A model generated the notes under the pieces. That model saw only the letters and a list, made by a program, of their open reading frames with translations, searched no databases and was not told the origin of the DNA. Shown piece by piece: positions 32,894-42,211 of a stretch of 64,000 bases of DNA. This stretch comes from Rhodococcus sp. 06-235-1A (GTDB taxonomy: Bacteria > Actinomycetota > Actinomycetes > Mycobacteriales > Mycobacteriaceae): contig NZ_NOYI01000002.1 of assembly GCF_002258785.1 (NCBI RefSeq), forward strand, positions 1 to 64,000, read 5' to 3'. The stretch's first letter is position 1; each line of letters begins with the position of its first letter. The position numbers and the translations under genes are program-made.

Positions 32894-34144
32894 TTGCACG
32901 TTGTCGTCGGAGTCGGCGGAGGTATCGCCGCCTACAAGAGTTGTTCGCTGATCCGTAGTTTCACCGAGAGTGGGCATCAGGTTCGGGTGATTCCGACTGC
33001 ATCCGCTCTGGAGTTCGTCGGGCGCGCGACGTTCGAAGCGCTGTCCGGTCAACCGGTGCACACCGGGGTCTTCGCGGATGTTCCGGAGGTCCCGCACGTT
33101 CGCCTGGGTCAGGAAGCAGACCTCGTCGTGGTTGCTCCGGCCACGGCGGACCTCATGGCTCGCATCGCAGGCGGGCGTGCCGACGACCTGCTGACGGCGA
33201 CCCTGCTCACTGCTCGGTGTCCGGTAGTTCTGGCACCGGCGATGCACACCGAGATGTGGGAGCACCCCGCCACGGTCGCCAACGTCGCCACGCTTCGTGC
33301 CCGCGGCACGCACGTGATCGAGCCGGCGTCGGGGCGACTGACCGGACGCGACACGGGGTCCGGTCGACTGCCCGAGCCCGACGAGATCTTTGCGTTGTCC
33401 ATGCTCGTGACCGAACGAGCGGATGCGCTCCCTCGTGATCTGGAGGGACGCCACATCCTGGTGTCCGCAGGTGGTACCCGCGAGCCCCTCGATCCGGTTC
33501 GGTTCCTGGGCAATCGAAGTTCCGGCAAGCAGGGATACGCACTGGCGAGAGTGGCTGCGCAGCGCGGAGCCCAGGTGACGTTGGTCGCCGGATACATCAG
33601 TGACCTCGACGCTCCGGCCGCAGTCGATGTGGTGCACGTGAAGACGGCGTCGGACATGCAGGATGCCGTTCGTAGACTCGCCGATGGCGTGGACGCAGTG
33701 GTGATGGCCGCCGCAGTTGCCGATTTCCGCCCGGAGTCCATCGCGGGCAGCAAGATCAAGAAGGGCGCGAACGAACCGTCGTCGATCCCGCTGGTCCGCA
33801 ACGACGACATCCTCGCCGGCCTCGTTGCGGCTCGCCGCGATGGCGAGCTCGAATCGTCGGCAGTCATCGTCGGGTTCGCCGCCGAAACCGGTGACGCAGA
33901 CGGCGACGTGTTGACGTACGCGCGAGCCAAGCTCGAACGAAAGGGCTGCGATCTGCTCGTGGTCAATGCCGTCGGTGACGGCAAGGCATTCGAGGTCGAT
34001 CACAACGACGGCTGGTTGCTCGGCTCCGACGGTTCGGAGGTTGCGCTCGGCGAAGGCTCCAAAGCACTCCTCGCGAGCCGCGTGCTGGATTCGGTGGCGC
34101 AGATGCTCGATACGCGGAACCCGCGATCGAGTTCGAATCCGTGA
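32894..34144 (+). CDS. coaBC: Bifunctional phosphopantothenoylcysteine decarboxylase / synthetase
   Basis: The product has 416 residues. The N-terminal flavoprotein domain (CoaC, GVGGGIAAYKSCSLIRS, with PATADLMARIAGGRADDLL and APAMHTEMW) decarboxylates 4'-phosphopantothenoylcysteine. The C-terminal CoaB domain (LVSAGGTREPLDPVRFLGN, NRSSGKQGYALARVAAQRG) joins cysteine to phosphopantothenate using CTP. The start is TTG at 32894, followed at once by the conserved flavodoxin-like strand HVVVGVGGGI. The Shine-Dalgarno is AGAGGA at 32879-32884. Confidence 0.95.
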   Translation: MHVVVGVGGGIAAYKSCSLIRSFTESGHQVRVIPTASALEFVGRATFEALSGQPVHTGVFADVPEVPHVRLGQEADLVVVAPATADLMARIAGGRADDLLTATLLTARCPVVLAPAMHTEMWEHPATVANVATLRARGTHVIEPASGRLTGRDTGSGRLPEPDEIFALSMLVTERADALPRDLEGRHILVSAGGTREPLDPVRFLGNRSSGKQGYALARVAAQRGAQVTLVAGYISDLDAPAAVDVVHVKTASDMQDAVRRLADGVDAVVMAAAVADFRPESIAGSKIKKGANEPSSIPLVRNDDILAGLVAARRDGELESSAVIVGFAAETGDADGDVLTYARAKLERKGCDLLVVNAVGDGKAFEVDHNDGWLLGSDGSEVALGEGSKALLASRVLDSVAQMLDTRNPRSSSNP

Positions 34145-34328
34145 TGATGCCAAGGGTGCACGATCGATGTCGTTGCGGCTACCGTGCTGAGCACCTGCTG
34201 TACCGGTCGTAGATGTTTGCGGGAGTGCGGCAGGGGCGATAATCCCCCAGGGAACATGAATTTTCGTGGAGTGCCCCGGCCGGCGCGAGCCGTCGGGTCG
34301 GGCAAGAACATGCGTCGAGAGGAAGTCC

Positions 34329-35543
34329 GTGAGCAAGTCCGGTAGTCGGCTTTTCACCAGTGAGTCCGTCACAGAGGGTCATCCCGACAAGATCTGTGAC
34401 GCCATCAGCGATTCCATTCTCGATGCTCTGTTGACAGAGGATCCGCGTGCTCGTGTTGCGGTGGAGACGTTGGTCACCACCGGGCAGGTTCATGTCGCGG
34501 GCGAGGTCAACACCACCGCGTATGCCGACATCCCCAAGATCGTGCGCGAGAAGGTGCTCGAGATCGGGTACGACTCGTCGGCCAAGGGCTTCGACGGAAA
34601 CTCGTGTGGAGTCAACGTCGCGATCGGCGCGCAGTCTCCGGAAATCGCTCAGGGCGTCGACCACTCGCACGAGGCTCGTGTCGAGGGTTTGTCCGACGAC
34701 GAGATCGACCGTCAGGGTGCAGGCGACCAGGGACTGATGTTCGGGTACGCCAACACCGACACTCCCGAGTTGATGCCGTTGCCGATCGCGTTGGCACACA
34801 GGCTTTCTCGGCGTCTGACCGAGGTGCGCAAGAGTGGCGTGTTGCCCTACCTGCGGCCGGACGGAAAGACACAGGTGACGATCGAGTACGACGGAGACAA
34901 CGCCGTTCGACTCGATACCGTGGTGATCTCGACCCAGCACGCGGCCGACATCGACCTCGACAATCTGCTCACGCCCGACATTCGGGAGAAGGTGCTGGGC
35001 TCGGTGCTCGCCGAGTTGAACGTGCCGTCGTTGGACACCTCCGATGTGCGGCTGTTGGTCAACCCCACCGGCAAGTTCGTGCTCGGTGGACCGATGGGTG
35101 ACGCCGGGCTGACCGGTCGCAAGATCATCGTCGACACCTACGGCGGCATGGCACGCCACGGCGGCGGAGCGTTCTCCGGCAAGGATCCGTCGAAGGTCGA
35201 CCGCAGTGCTGCGTACGCTATGCGATGGGTCGCCAAGAACGCTGTTGCCGCAGGCCTGGCCGATCGCATCGAGGTGCAGGTGGCGTACGCCATCGGCAAG
35301 GCTGCGCCGGTGGGTCTGTTCGTCGAGACGTTCGGCACCGAGAAGACCGATCCCGCGCGTATCCAGGCGGCGATCAGCGAGGTGTTCGATCTGCGCCCGG
35401 GTGCCATCATTCGCGATCTCGACCTGCTGCGGCCGATCTACGCGCCGACCGCGGCATACGGTCACTTCGGTCGAACCGACATCGATCTGCCCTGGGAGTC
35501 CACCGATCGCGCAGGCAAGCTCCGGGAAGCTGCCGGTCTGTAG
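34329..35543 (+). CDS. metK: S-adenosylmethionine synthetase
   Basis: The product has 404 residues. It makes SAM from methionine and ATP. Motifs are [20 protein letters not shown] (ATP site), [12 protein letters not shown] and [19 protein letters not shown] at 34329 follows GAGAGGAAG and gives the family N-terminus. The frame is open upstream to 34266 without support. The 184-bp region upstream (34145-34328) has a possible -10 TACCGT at 34180 and a short GGGG/CCCC hairpin, but I see no SAM riboswitch. Confidence 0.98.
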   Translation: MSKSGSRLFTSESVTEGHPDKICDAISDSILDALLTEDPRARVAVETLVTTGQVHVAGEVNTTAYADIPKIVREKVLEIGYDSSAKGFDGNSCGVNVAIGAQSPEIAQGVDHSHEARVEGLSDDEIDRQGAGDQGLMFGYANTDTPELMPLPIALAHRLSRRLTEVRKSGVLPYLRPDGKTQVTIEYDGDNAVRLDTVVISTQHAADIDLDNLLTPDIREKVLGSVLAELNVPSLDTSDVRLLVNPTGKFVLGGPMGDAGLTGRKIIVDTYGGMARHGGGAFSGKDPSKVDRSAAYAMRWVAKNAVAAGLADRIEVQVAYAIGKAAPVGLFVETFGTEKTDPARIQAAISEVFDLRPGAIIRDLDLLRPIYAPTAAYGHFGRTDIDLPWESTDRAGKLREAAGL

Positions 35544-35631
35544 CACCGCGTCGAAGTTCGGCACGTACCCTGCTCGCACCGGCTCGGTGTTCCTGTATCG
35601 AATGCCGGAAGAGAATCGAGAAGGAGGTGCG

Positions 35632-37653
35632 GTGGCGGGCGTGACACGGGTGGCGGCGTCGGACCTCCCGATCGCGCGGATTCTGCCGATGCTGCCGCTG
35701 CCGCATCTCGACCGCGAATTCGACTACCTCGTTCCCGAGGAAATCAGCAACGACGCGCAGCCCGGTGTTCGGGTTCGAGTGCGGTTCGCGGGCCGACTCG
35801 TCGACGGCTTCGTGCTGGCCAGACTGGCCGAAACCGAGCATTCCGGGAAGCTCGGGTGGCTCGATCGGGTGGTGTCGGCCGAGCGAGTCCTGACCCCGGA
35901 GATCGCCGAGCTCGCCGAGGCGGTGGCCGATCGCTACGCCGGGACCAGGGCGGACGTGCTGCGCCTGGCGATTCCCGCTCGCCACGCGCGAGTCGAAGCG
36001 GAGGACACACCCGTACTCGATCCGCCGGACGAGCCCGCCGTCGACCATGCGGCATGGTCGGCCTACACACACGGCTCGAACTTCCTCGACGCCTTGGCTT
36101 CGGGGCGCATTCCGCGAGCGGTGTGGCAAGCGTTGCCCGGTGAGCAGTGGCCGGTCCGGTTGTCGGAGGCCGCGGCCGTGACGGTGGCAGGCGGTCGCTC
36201 CGCCGTGCTGGTGGTACCCGATCAGCGAGATCTCGATCGACTGGAGACGGCCTGCACGGCGCTGCTCGGTGCCGACCGGGTGGTGGCGTTGTCGGCCGGA
36301 TTGGGTCCGGCAAAGCGATATCGACAGTGGTTGCGGGGTCTGCGGTCCGGCCCGGTCGTCGTGGTGGGGACGCGCAGTGCCGTGTTCGCTCCGGTGTCTT
36401 CGCTCGGCATGATCGCCGTCTGGGACGACGGTGACGACAGTTTCTCCGAGCCCCGCTCGCCCTATCCACACGCCCGCGAGGTTGCACTGCTCCGAGCGCA
36501 CGTGTCCGGGGCAGCGGTGGTCATCGGCGGACATTCACGGACCGCCGAGGCCGAGGCCCTCGTCGATTCCGGTTGGGCACACGACCTGGTTGCTCCACGT
36601 GAGCTGATCCGTGAGCGTCAGCCCCATGTGGTGGCGCTGGCCGACTCGGATCATGCGCTCGCTCGGGATCCGGCGGCCCGTGTCGCGCGGTTGCCCGCCA
36701 TCGCCTTCGAAGCGGCTCGAGCGGCCCTGAAGGTCGATGCTCCTGTGCTGGTGCAGGTTCCACGAGCCGGTTACGTGCCGTCACTGGCGTGCGCGAAGTG
36801 CCGTAATCCGGCGCGGTGTCGCCGCTGCAACGGGCCGCTGGCTTTGCCCTCGGCCCCGGGCAGCGACGGTGCGGGCAGTCCGACGTGCTCGTGGTGCGGG
36901 ATCGCCGACGCCGCGCATCGGTGCACGGTCTGCGGATCGCGCAACCTTCGCGCCGTCGTGATCGGAGCCGGCCGCACGGCCGAGGAGCTCGGACGGGCGT
37001 TTCCCGGTGTGCCGGTGCATAATTCGGGTGGTGCCACCGTGCTGGACACAGTTCGGCCGGGTGCGGCCCTCGTGGTATCGACCGTGGGTGCCGAGCCGAC
37101 GGTCGAGGGTGGCTACGGAGCGGCCCTGTTGCTCGACGGCTGGGCGTTGCTCGGCCGCGCAGATCTGCGTGCCGCCGAGGAGACGCTCCGTCGGTGGATG
37201 ACGGCGGCCACCATGGTCCGGCCGGGGTCGGCAGGCGGCCGCGTCGTCGTCGTCGCCGAGTCCGAGATCCCCACGGTACAGGCGCTGGTTCGCTGGGATC
37301 CGTTGTGGCACGCTCGAAGTCAATTGGACGAACGTGCCGAGGTGCGCTTCCCGCCCGCGGTGCACGTCGCGGCGATCGACGGAACCACCGACGCGATCAC
37401 AGCATTGGTGGACAGTGCCGATCTCCCCGACGCAGTGGAGATCCTGGGACCGGTCGATCTGCCGGACGGTCAACGCGCTCCGGCGGGCAGCGAGGACGGT
37501 CTCACCGGAGACGTGCAGCGACTGTTGATACGCGTGCCCCGCAGTACGGGGGCGGCGCTGGCTCGGGCGTTGTCCACCGCACAGGCATCTCGCAGTGCCA
37601 AGAAACACGGCGGCGGAGTGCGGGTTCAAATAGACCCGATACGAATCGGTTGA
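35632..37653 (+). CDS. priA: Primosomal protein N' (PriA-like), ATPase motifs missing
   Basis: The product has 673 residues. The N-terminal 3'-DNA-binding domain (ILPMLPLPHLDREFDYLVPE) and the eight-cysteine zinc region from C387 (CAKC, CRRC, CSWC, CTVC) are present. However, the helicase Walker A expected after residue 170 is replaced by SEAAAVTVAGGRSAVLV, and the DEAH box by AVWDDGDDS. This is the known actinobacterial form and is unlikely to be an active helicase. It may still organise replication restart. Start: GTG 35632 just after AAGGAGG (35621-35627). GTG 35641 has better spacing and ATG 35602 is also in frame. Confidence 0.9.
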   Translation: MAGVTRVAASDLPIARILPMLPLPHLDREFDYLVPEEISNDAQPGVRVRVRFAGRLVDGFVLARLAETEHSGKLGWLDRVVSAERVLTPEIAELAEAVADRYAGTRADVLRLAIPARHARVEAEDTPVLDPPDEPAVDHAAWSAYTHGSNFLDALASGRIPRAVWQALPGEQWPVRLSEAAAVTVAGGRSAVLVVPDQRDLDRLETACTALLGADRVVALSAGLGPAKRYRQWLRGLRSGPVVVVGTRSAVFAPVSSLGMIAVWDDGDDSFSEPRSPYPHAREVALLRAHVSGAAVVIGGHSRTAEAEALVDSGWAHDLVAPRELIRERQPHVVALADSDHALARDPAARVARLPAIAFEAARAALKVDAPVLVQVPRAGYVPSLACAKCRNPARCRRCNGPLALPSAPGSDGAGSPTCSWCGIADAAHRCTVCGSRNLRAVVIGAGRTAEELGRAFPGVPVHNSGGATVLDTVRPGAALVVSTVGAEPTVEGGYGAALLLDGWALLGRADLRAAEETLRRWMTAATMVRPGSAGGRVVVVAESEIPTVQALVRWDPLWHARSQLDERAEVRFPPAVHVAAIDGTTDAITALVDSADLPDAVEILGPVDLPDGQRAPAGSEDGLTGDVQRLLIRVPRSTGAALARALSTAQASRSAKKHGGGVRVQIDPIRIG

Positions 37654-37732
37654 GGCTGCGGTCCGGCCGCCGCGTCGCCTAAAGTTGCGTCGGGGCAGCG
37701 CGAGGGCGCTGACGGAGGGACGGGTCGGGGAT

Positions 37733-38584
37733 ATGAAAAGAAGGCAGCTCTTTCGCCGTGCGACGACAGGTCTTGCGGTGGTGATCGGGGCCCGCCTGGC
37801 GCTGCCCACTGTCGCCGACGCACTACCCGGTACCGGCTCCGCGCAACCGCCGAGGCCGAGTGTTCCACTGGATCGACTGCTCCGGATCGTGTCTCTGTCG
37901 CACGTCAACGATCCGGCGCTCACCCCGATCTTTCCCGGCGACCCCGAGTTCTCGCTCGAGACGGCGTTCACCGTTGCCGACGACGGCTTCTATCTCCAGT
38001 ACGTCAAGGAGGGCGAGCACACCGGCACACACTGGGGTGCGCCCGCACACTTCCAGGAAGGTGGGCTGACCGCCGACCAGCTCGACCCCGAGGATCTGTT
38101 TCTGCCTGCAGTGAAGATCGACATTCGTGATCGGGCGGCAGCCGACGCCGACTACGCCGTGACGGTGGCAGATCTGCAGAACTGGGAAGCGGTCAACGGA
38201 GCAATTCCGTCCGGGGCGGCCGTCATCCTGTGGACCGGATGGGCGTCACGCTGGGGGACCGACGCCTACGCCAACGCGGACGCGGACGGTGTGACGCACC
38301 AACCGGGGTTCTCCGCGGAGGCGGCGCAGTGGTTGATCGACACGGGCAGGCTCGCTGACAGAGGAGCCCTCGGTACCGACACATTCGGACCCGATCTGGG
38401 GAACGACGAAACCTATCCGGTGTCCGTCAAGCTCTACGATCGACGTCGGATCAGCCTGGAGAACCTGACCAATCTGGAGTCGATTCCGACCACGGGTGCC
38501 TACGTTCTCGTCGGTGGCCCGATCAACCGGGCGGGATCCGGTTCGCCTGCAACCATTTTCGGTTTGGTTCCCAAGCTTCCCTGA
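37733..38584 (+). CDS. Tat-exported cyclase-family (kynurenine formamidase-like) hydrolase
   Basis: The product has 283 residues. The N-terminus MKRRQLFRRATTGLAVVIG carries a twin-arginine-like signal, followed by a hydrophobic stretch and an Ala-x-Ala-like end (VADALPG), so it is probably exported folded. The mature part is a PF04199 cyclase-family domain with the metal motif HTGTHWGAPAHF and later GALGTDTFGPD. Members hydrolyse N-formylkynurenine or other amides and lactones. The substrate is unknown here. A TAAAGT hexamer at 37680 could be its -10. The 3' end overlaps the convergent diguanylate cyclase gene by 85 bp. Confidence 0.82.
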   Translation: MKRRQLFRRATTGLAVVIGARLALPTVADALPGTGSAQPPRPSVPLDRLLRIVSLSHVNDPALTPIFPGDPEFSLETAFTVADDGFYLQYVKEGEHTGTHWGAPAHFQEGGLTADQLDPEDLFLPAVKIDIRDRAAADADYAVTVADLQNWEAVNGAIPSGAAVILWTGWASRWGTDAYANADADGVTHQPGFSAEAAQWLIDTGRLADRGALGTDTFGPDLGNDETYPVSVKLYDRRRISLENLTNLESIPTTGAYVLVGGPINRAGSGSPATIFGLVPKLP

Positions 38585-40197
38585 TCGGGACGGCTCGGCA
38601 CCACGCTGAGTGTGCCGGCGGTGTCGTAGGCGTAGATGCCGGCTTTTCCCGAGCGCTTGGCCGTGTACATCGCCCGATCTGCCAATCGCATCAGTTCGTC
38701 CTCCTCGACTGTGGAGGTACCTTGGCCCGTCACGGCCGCGGGTCCGTTGGGTGCGCGGTCGAGCTGACCGATCTGTACGACGCCCACGCACGCGCCGATC
38801 GAGACCGGATGGCCGTCTATCTCGTGCACGACGCGCATCGCTTCCGTGATGCGGACCGCCGTCTCACGGCCGGCGTCGAGATCGGCGTACACGAGCGCGG
38901 TGAACTCGTCGCCGCCGAAGCGCGCCACCACACCGTCGGTGACGCATCGGTCGAGGCGGCGTGCGAGTTCGACCAGCAGCCGGTCGCCGCCGCCGTGGCC
39001 GAATCTGTCGTTGATACCTTTGAAGTCGTCGAGGTCGATCAGTAGCAGAACGGCGCGTCCCAGACCTGCTCGGGCGTCGTTCACCGCCGCTCGAAGGTGT
39101 TCGTCGAACGACGACCGATTGAGCAACCCGGTCAGCCCGTCATGATGGGCGCGGTAGGTCAGCTCTGCCTGTGCCCGAGACAGGCTCCGGAGCAGATTGT
39201 CGTTCTGTACCAGGGTGATCACCTGGCGAACGAGCGAGAGCAGAACTACTGCCACCCCGAGTACCACGACGGTCGAGTCCAGTTCGCCGGTCAGCACACG
39301 CAAGATCGCCAGGACGATACCGATGGCACCCATGAGTGCGTACGGCAACAGCAGCTGCGCGCGTTCACCGGTGACGGTGGCTGCCGACGCCTGGGTAGTG
39401 GGGTCCGACCGGTCGATCTGGGCAGTGCTCGGGGTGGCGGCGGCAAGGGCGATCAGCGCGGTTCCCGCGATGAATCCCCCGTCGGTCAGAACCGGCATGA
39501 ACTCTGCCCCGATGGCGACCAGGTAGGCGTAGATACTGTCGGAGATCGCCATCATGAGGATCCCGGCACCGAGCAGGGTGAGCTGCGTCCGGTATCGCGC
39601 TGCGATCGTAGGGATCACCGCCAGCAGCACGATCATGGCCACGAGTACCAGGTCGGTGATGGGATACATGATCGCCACGAGAAACTCGATCGATTCGGAC
39701 TCCGAGGCGTGTACGACGGCACCGAGCACTGTGGCCCACGAGAGAACGAACAGCGATCCGACGACGATGGCGCCGTCGAGCAGTGACATCACCCAGACAT
39801 GGCGGGTGCCTGCGGCCGCCCGCCGGGGCGACAGGCCCACGAATGCGAGCAGGGCAGGAACGGCGAAGATCGGGAAGAGGAAGAATCCGATGTCGGCGAC
39901 CGATGCTGTGGGCAGCGGCGTTTCGAGAGCGGATCGGTAGAACGCCCAGACCGCCATGCCTGCAGTCCAGCACGCCATTCCTGCGGCCATCAGCACGCGC
40001 CACTGCCGTTCGGAGCACGTCCTTCTCGACGCCGTCCGCCAGCAGACGATCGTCGCGGTGATACCACCTGCGAGCTGTGCGGCGTCGTCGATCAGTACGG
40101 AGATTCGCTGGCCGAGAACGTTGGAGCCGGCGAGCAGGACGATGGCGAGGACGCAGCCGAGCACGACGGCTGTGCGCCGCCTCGGTGATGCGGCCAT
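38500..40197 (-). CDS. Membrane-bound diguanylate cyclase (GGDEF domain)
   Basis: The product has 565 residues. About nine or ten hydrophobic segments fill residues 10-340, followed by a GGDEF domain with a complete GGDEF signature at 428-432 (ARFGGDEFTALVY). It should make c-di-GMP from two GTP at the inner face of the membrane in response to a signal sensed by the membrane part. The product-inhibition motif RxxD is not visible at its usual position before GGDEF. There is no EAL domain. The last 35 codons are antisense to the end of the cyclase-family gene. ATG at 40197. Divergent from padR. Confidence 0.9.
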   Translation of the reverse strand: MAASPRRRTAVVLGCVLAIVLLAGSNVLGQRISVLIDDAAQLAGGITATIVCWRTASRRTCSERQWRVLMAAGMACWTAGMAVWAFYRSALETPLPTASVADIGFFLFPIFAVPALLAFVGLSPRRAAAGTRHVWVMSLLDGAIVVGSLFVLSWATVLGAVVHASESESIEFLVAIMYPITDLVLVAMIVLLAVIPTIAARYRTQLTLLGAGILMMAISDSIYAYLVAIGAEFMPVLTDGGFIAGTALIALAAATPSTAQIDRSDPTTQASAATVTGERAQLLLPYALMGAIGIVLAILRVLTGELDSTVVVLGVAVVLLSLVRQVITLVQNDNLLRSLSRAQAELTYRAHHDGLTGLLNRSSFDEHLRAAVNDARAGLGRAVLLLIDLDDFKGINDRFGHGGGDRLLVELARRLDRCVTDGVVARFGGDEFTALVYADLDAGRETAVRITEAMRVVHEIDGHPVSIGACVGVVQIGQLDRAPNGPAAVTGQGTSTVEEDELMRLADRAMYTAKRSGKAGIYAYDTAGTLSVVPSRPDQGSLGTKPKMVAGEPDPARLIGPPTRT

Positions 40198-40367
40198 GCA
40201 GCCCCCCTCGTTCGTGAGCGAGCGTCGTGGACAGGCCGACGGTGCCGGTGCGCCCGACGAGAGCTCGTACCGACGGCGTCATTCTAACGAGTGGGAGGGG
40301 TCGACGACGCATTCCTCGTGCGGAGAAACATGGAGGTTGCCTCTGGACCTTGTGAAAGATCTATTGC

Positions 40368-40377
40368 CGATATATCG
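40368..40377. promoter_or_regulatory. 10-bp palindrome before the PadR gene
   Basis: CGATATATCG is a perfect palindrome 33 bp upstream of the padR start and is AT-rich in a GC-rich setting. PadR regulators often repress their own gene through short palindromes, so this is a candidate autoregulatory operator. Confidence 0.45.
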
Positions 40378-40410
40378 TCGACTTGTCACTCGATACCAAA
40401 GGAGAACGAG

Positions 40411-41199
40411 ATGAACTACGCATTCGAAGGATTCGCACACGAATTCGGACGCCGTGCAGGCGCACGTACACACATGCGAGGCACGCCGTTTCAGATGTGG
40501 GTCGCACACAGCGACGAACATGGCCCGTCGGAGGACCACGGTCCACGAGAGCGAGGTCGCGGAAAGAGAGGTCACGGCGAACGAAGTAGGCACGGTGCCG
40601 GTGGCCCGTTCGGGCGAGGAGGACGAGAAGGCATGCGCCCAGGCTTCGGTCCCGGCGGTTTCGGGCCGAATGCAGATTTCGGCCGCGGCCGGGGTAGAGG
40701 AGGACGAGGGCGACGCGGGGACGTGCGCGCTGCGATCCTCCTACTACTCGAGGAACGTCCGATGCACGGATACGAACTGATCCAGCAGATCGCCGAGAAG
40801 AGCAACGGTACCTGGAAGCCGAGTCCGGGTTCCATCTATCCGGCCTTGTCGCAACTCGAGGACGAAGGCCTGGTCCTGATCGACAAGGTGGCCGGTCGTA
40901 AGACGGCTGCGCTGACCGACGAGGGGCGAACTCACACGGAGAATCATCGAGCCGAGCTGGGCAGCCCGTGGGACGACGTGGCAGAGTCCGTCGGTGTCGA
41001 CGCCCGTGATCTTCGAGCACTCATCGGCCAATTGATGGGCGCAGCAGGTCAGGTCGCCGGAGTCGGCACACCGAAACAGGTGGAACAGGCCGCGGAGATT
41101 CTGACCGAGGCGCGTCGGTCGCTGTACCGGATCCTCGCCGAGGACGAATCGGACGATCGGGGTTCCGACGAGACGGGCCACACTCCCGACGCACCGTGA
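40411..41199 (+). CDS. PadR family transcriptional regulator with Gly/Arg-rich linker
   Basis: The product has 262 residues. A winged helix of the PadR type occupies about 105-185 (DVRAAILLLLEERPMHGYEL, GSIYPALSQLEDEGLV). It is preceded by an unusually long N-terminal part: about 40 residues of ordinary composition, then some 60 residues dominated by Gly, Arg, His and Phe (RGRGGRGRRGDVR). A C-terminal helical segment probably mediates dimerisation. ATG at 40411 follows AAAGGAG. The gene lies alone between the diguanylate cyclase and fmt. Its targets are unknown but may include itself. Confidence 0.87.
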   Translation: MNYAFEGFAHEFGRRAGARTHMRGTPFQMWVAHSDEHGPSEDHGPRERGRGKRGHGERSRHGAGGPFGRGGREGMRPGFGPGGFGPNADFGRGRGRGGRGRRGDVRAAILLLLEERPMHGYELIQQIAEKSNGTWKPSPGSIYPALSQLEDEGLVLIDKVAGRKTAALTDEGRTHTENHRAELGSPWDDVAESVGVDARDLRALIGQLMGAAGQVAGVGTPKQVEQAAEILTEARRSLYRILAEDESDDRGSDETGHTPDAP

Positions 41200-41287
41200 C
41201 GTTCGAGAGCAGAATCGTCGGTAGCTCTGGCGACTCCCTAGGATGGACACCCGAGATCCTTTCGTCCATCCCAGGGAGTTGCCACCA

Positions 41288-42211
41288 GTGCGTGTTGTCT
41301 TTGCCGGAACACCGGAGCCCGCGGTTCCGTCGCTGCGGCGACTGCTGGAGTCCGAACGCCACGAGGTGATCGCAGTGGTGACCCGGCCCGACGCCGCTGC
41401 CGGTAGGGGCCGCAAGACGATGCGCTCGCCGGTCGGGCAGCTGGCCGACAAGCACGGAATCTCCGTGCTCACACCCGCGAAGCCCTCGGATCCGGAATTC
41501 ATGGCGCAGCTCACCGAGCTCGCGCCCGACGTGTGTCCGGTCGTCGCATACGGTGCCCTGCTGCCGCAGCCGGTGCTCGACATCCCTCGATTCGGGTGGA
41601 TCAATCTGCACTTCTCGCTGCTGCCCGCATGGCGCGGTGCCGCGCCGGTACAGGCCGCCATCGCCGCAGGCGACGAGATCACCGGTGCCTCCACCTTCCT
41701 GCTCGACGCCGGAATGGACACCGGACCGGTGCTCGGCGTCGTCACCGAAAGGGTCCGCGTCACCGACACGACAGGGGATCTGCTCACCCGTCTGGCGTCG
41801 AGTGGTGCAGACCTGCTGGCCGCCACCCTCGATGCGATCGAGGACGGCACCGCGTCCGCACATCCGCAGCCCGAAGACGGCGTCTCGTATGCGAGCAAGG
41901 TGAGCGTCGACGCCGCGCGCATCGATTGGACCCGGTCCGCAGCGTTCGTCGATCGACACATCCGATCTGTCACCCCGGCACCGGGCGCATGGACGACGAT
42001 CGGTGACCTCCGCGTCAAGGTCGCCCCGATCCAGCTGTCGCAGGAGGCACTGGCACCGGGTGAGATCGACGTGCGCAAGTCCGGCGTACACATCGGAACA
42101 GGCACAACAGCAATCGTTCTCGGCGATGTTCAACCGCAGGGCAAGAAACTCATGAAAGCACTCGACTGGGCGCGCGGCGCTCGACTGGACGATACGGCGG
42201 TAGCGCGATGA
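41288..42211 (+). CDS. fmt: Methionyl-tRNA formyltransferase
   Basis: The product has 307 residues. It formylates initiator Met-tRNA with 10-formyl-tetrahydrofolate. The N-terminal domain has [19 protein letters not shown] and the catalytic segment [21 protein letters not shown]-terminal OB-like domain follows. GTG at 41288 with AGGGAG at 41273-41278 is preferred over the ATG at 41243, because a TAGGAT -10-like hexamer overlaps that ATG. The stop overlaps rsmB by 4 bp. Confidence 0.96.
   Translation: MRVVFAGTPEPAVPSLRRLLESERHEVIAVVTRPDAAAGRGRKTMRSPVGQLADKHGISVLTPAKPSDPEFMAQLTELAPDVCPVVAYGALLPQPVLDIPRFGWINLHFSLLPAWRGAAPVQAAIAAGDEITGASTFLLDAGMDTGPVLGVVTERVRVTDTTGDLLTRLASSGADLLAATLDAIEDGTASAHPQPEDGVSYASKVSVDAARIDWTRSAAFVDRHIRSVTPAPGAWTTIGDLRVKVAPIQLSQEALAPGEIDVRKSGVHIGTGTTAIVLGDVQPQGKKLMKALDWARGARLDDTAVAR

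Noticed and set aside
34145..34328. Possible SAM riboswitch before metK
   Set aside because: Only a short GGGG/CCCC hairpin is present; I cannot find the conserved cores of any SAM riboswitch class.
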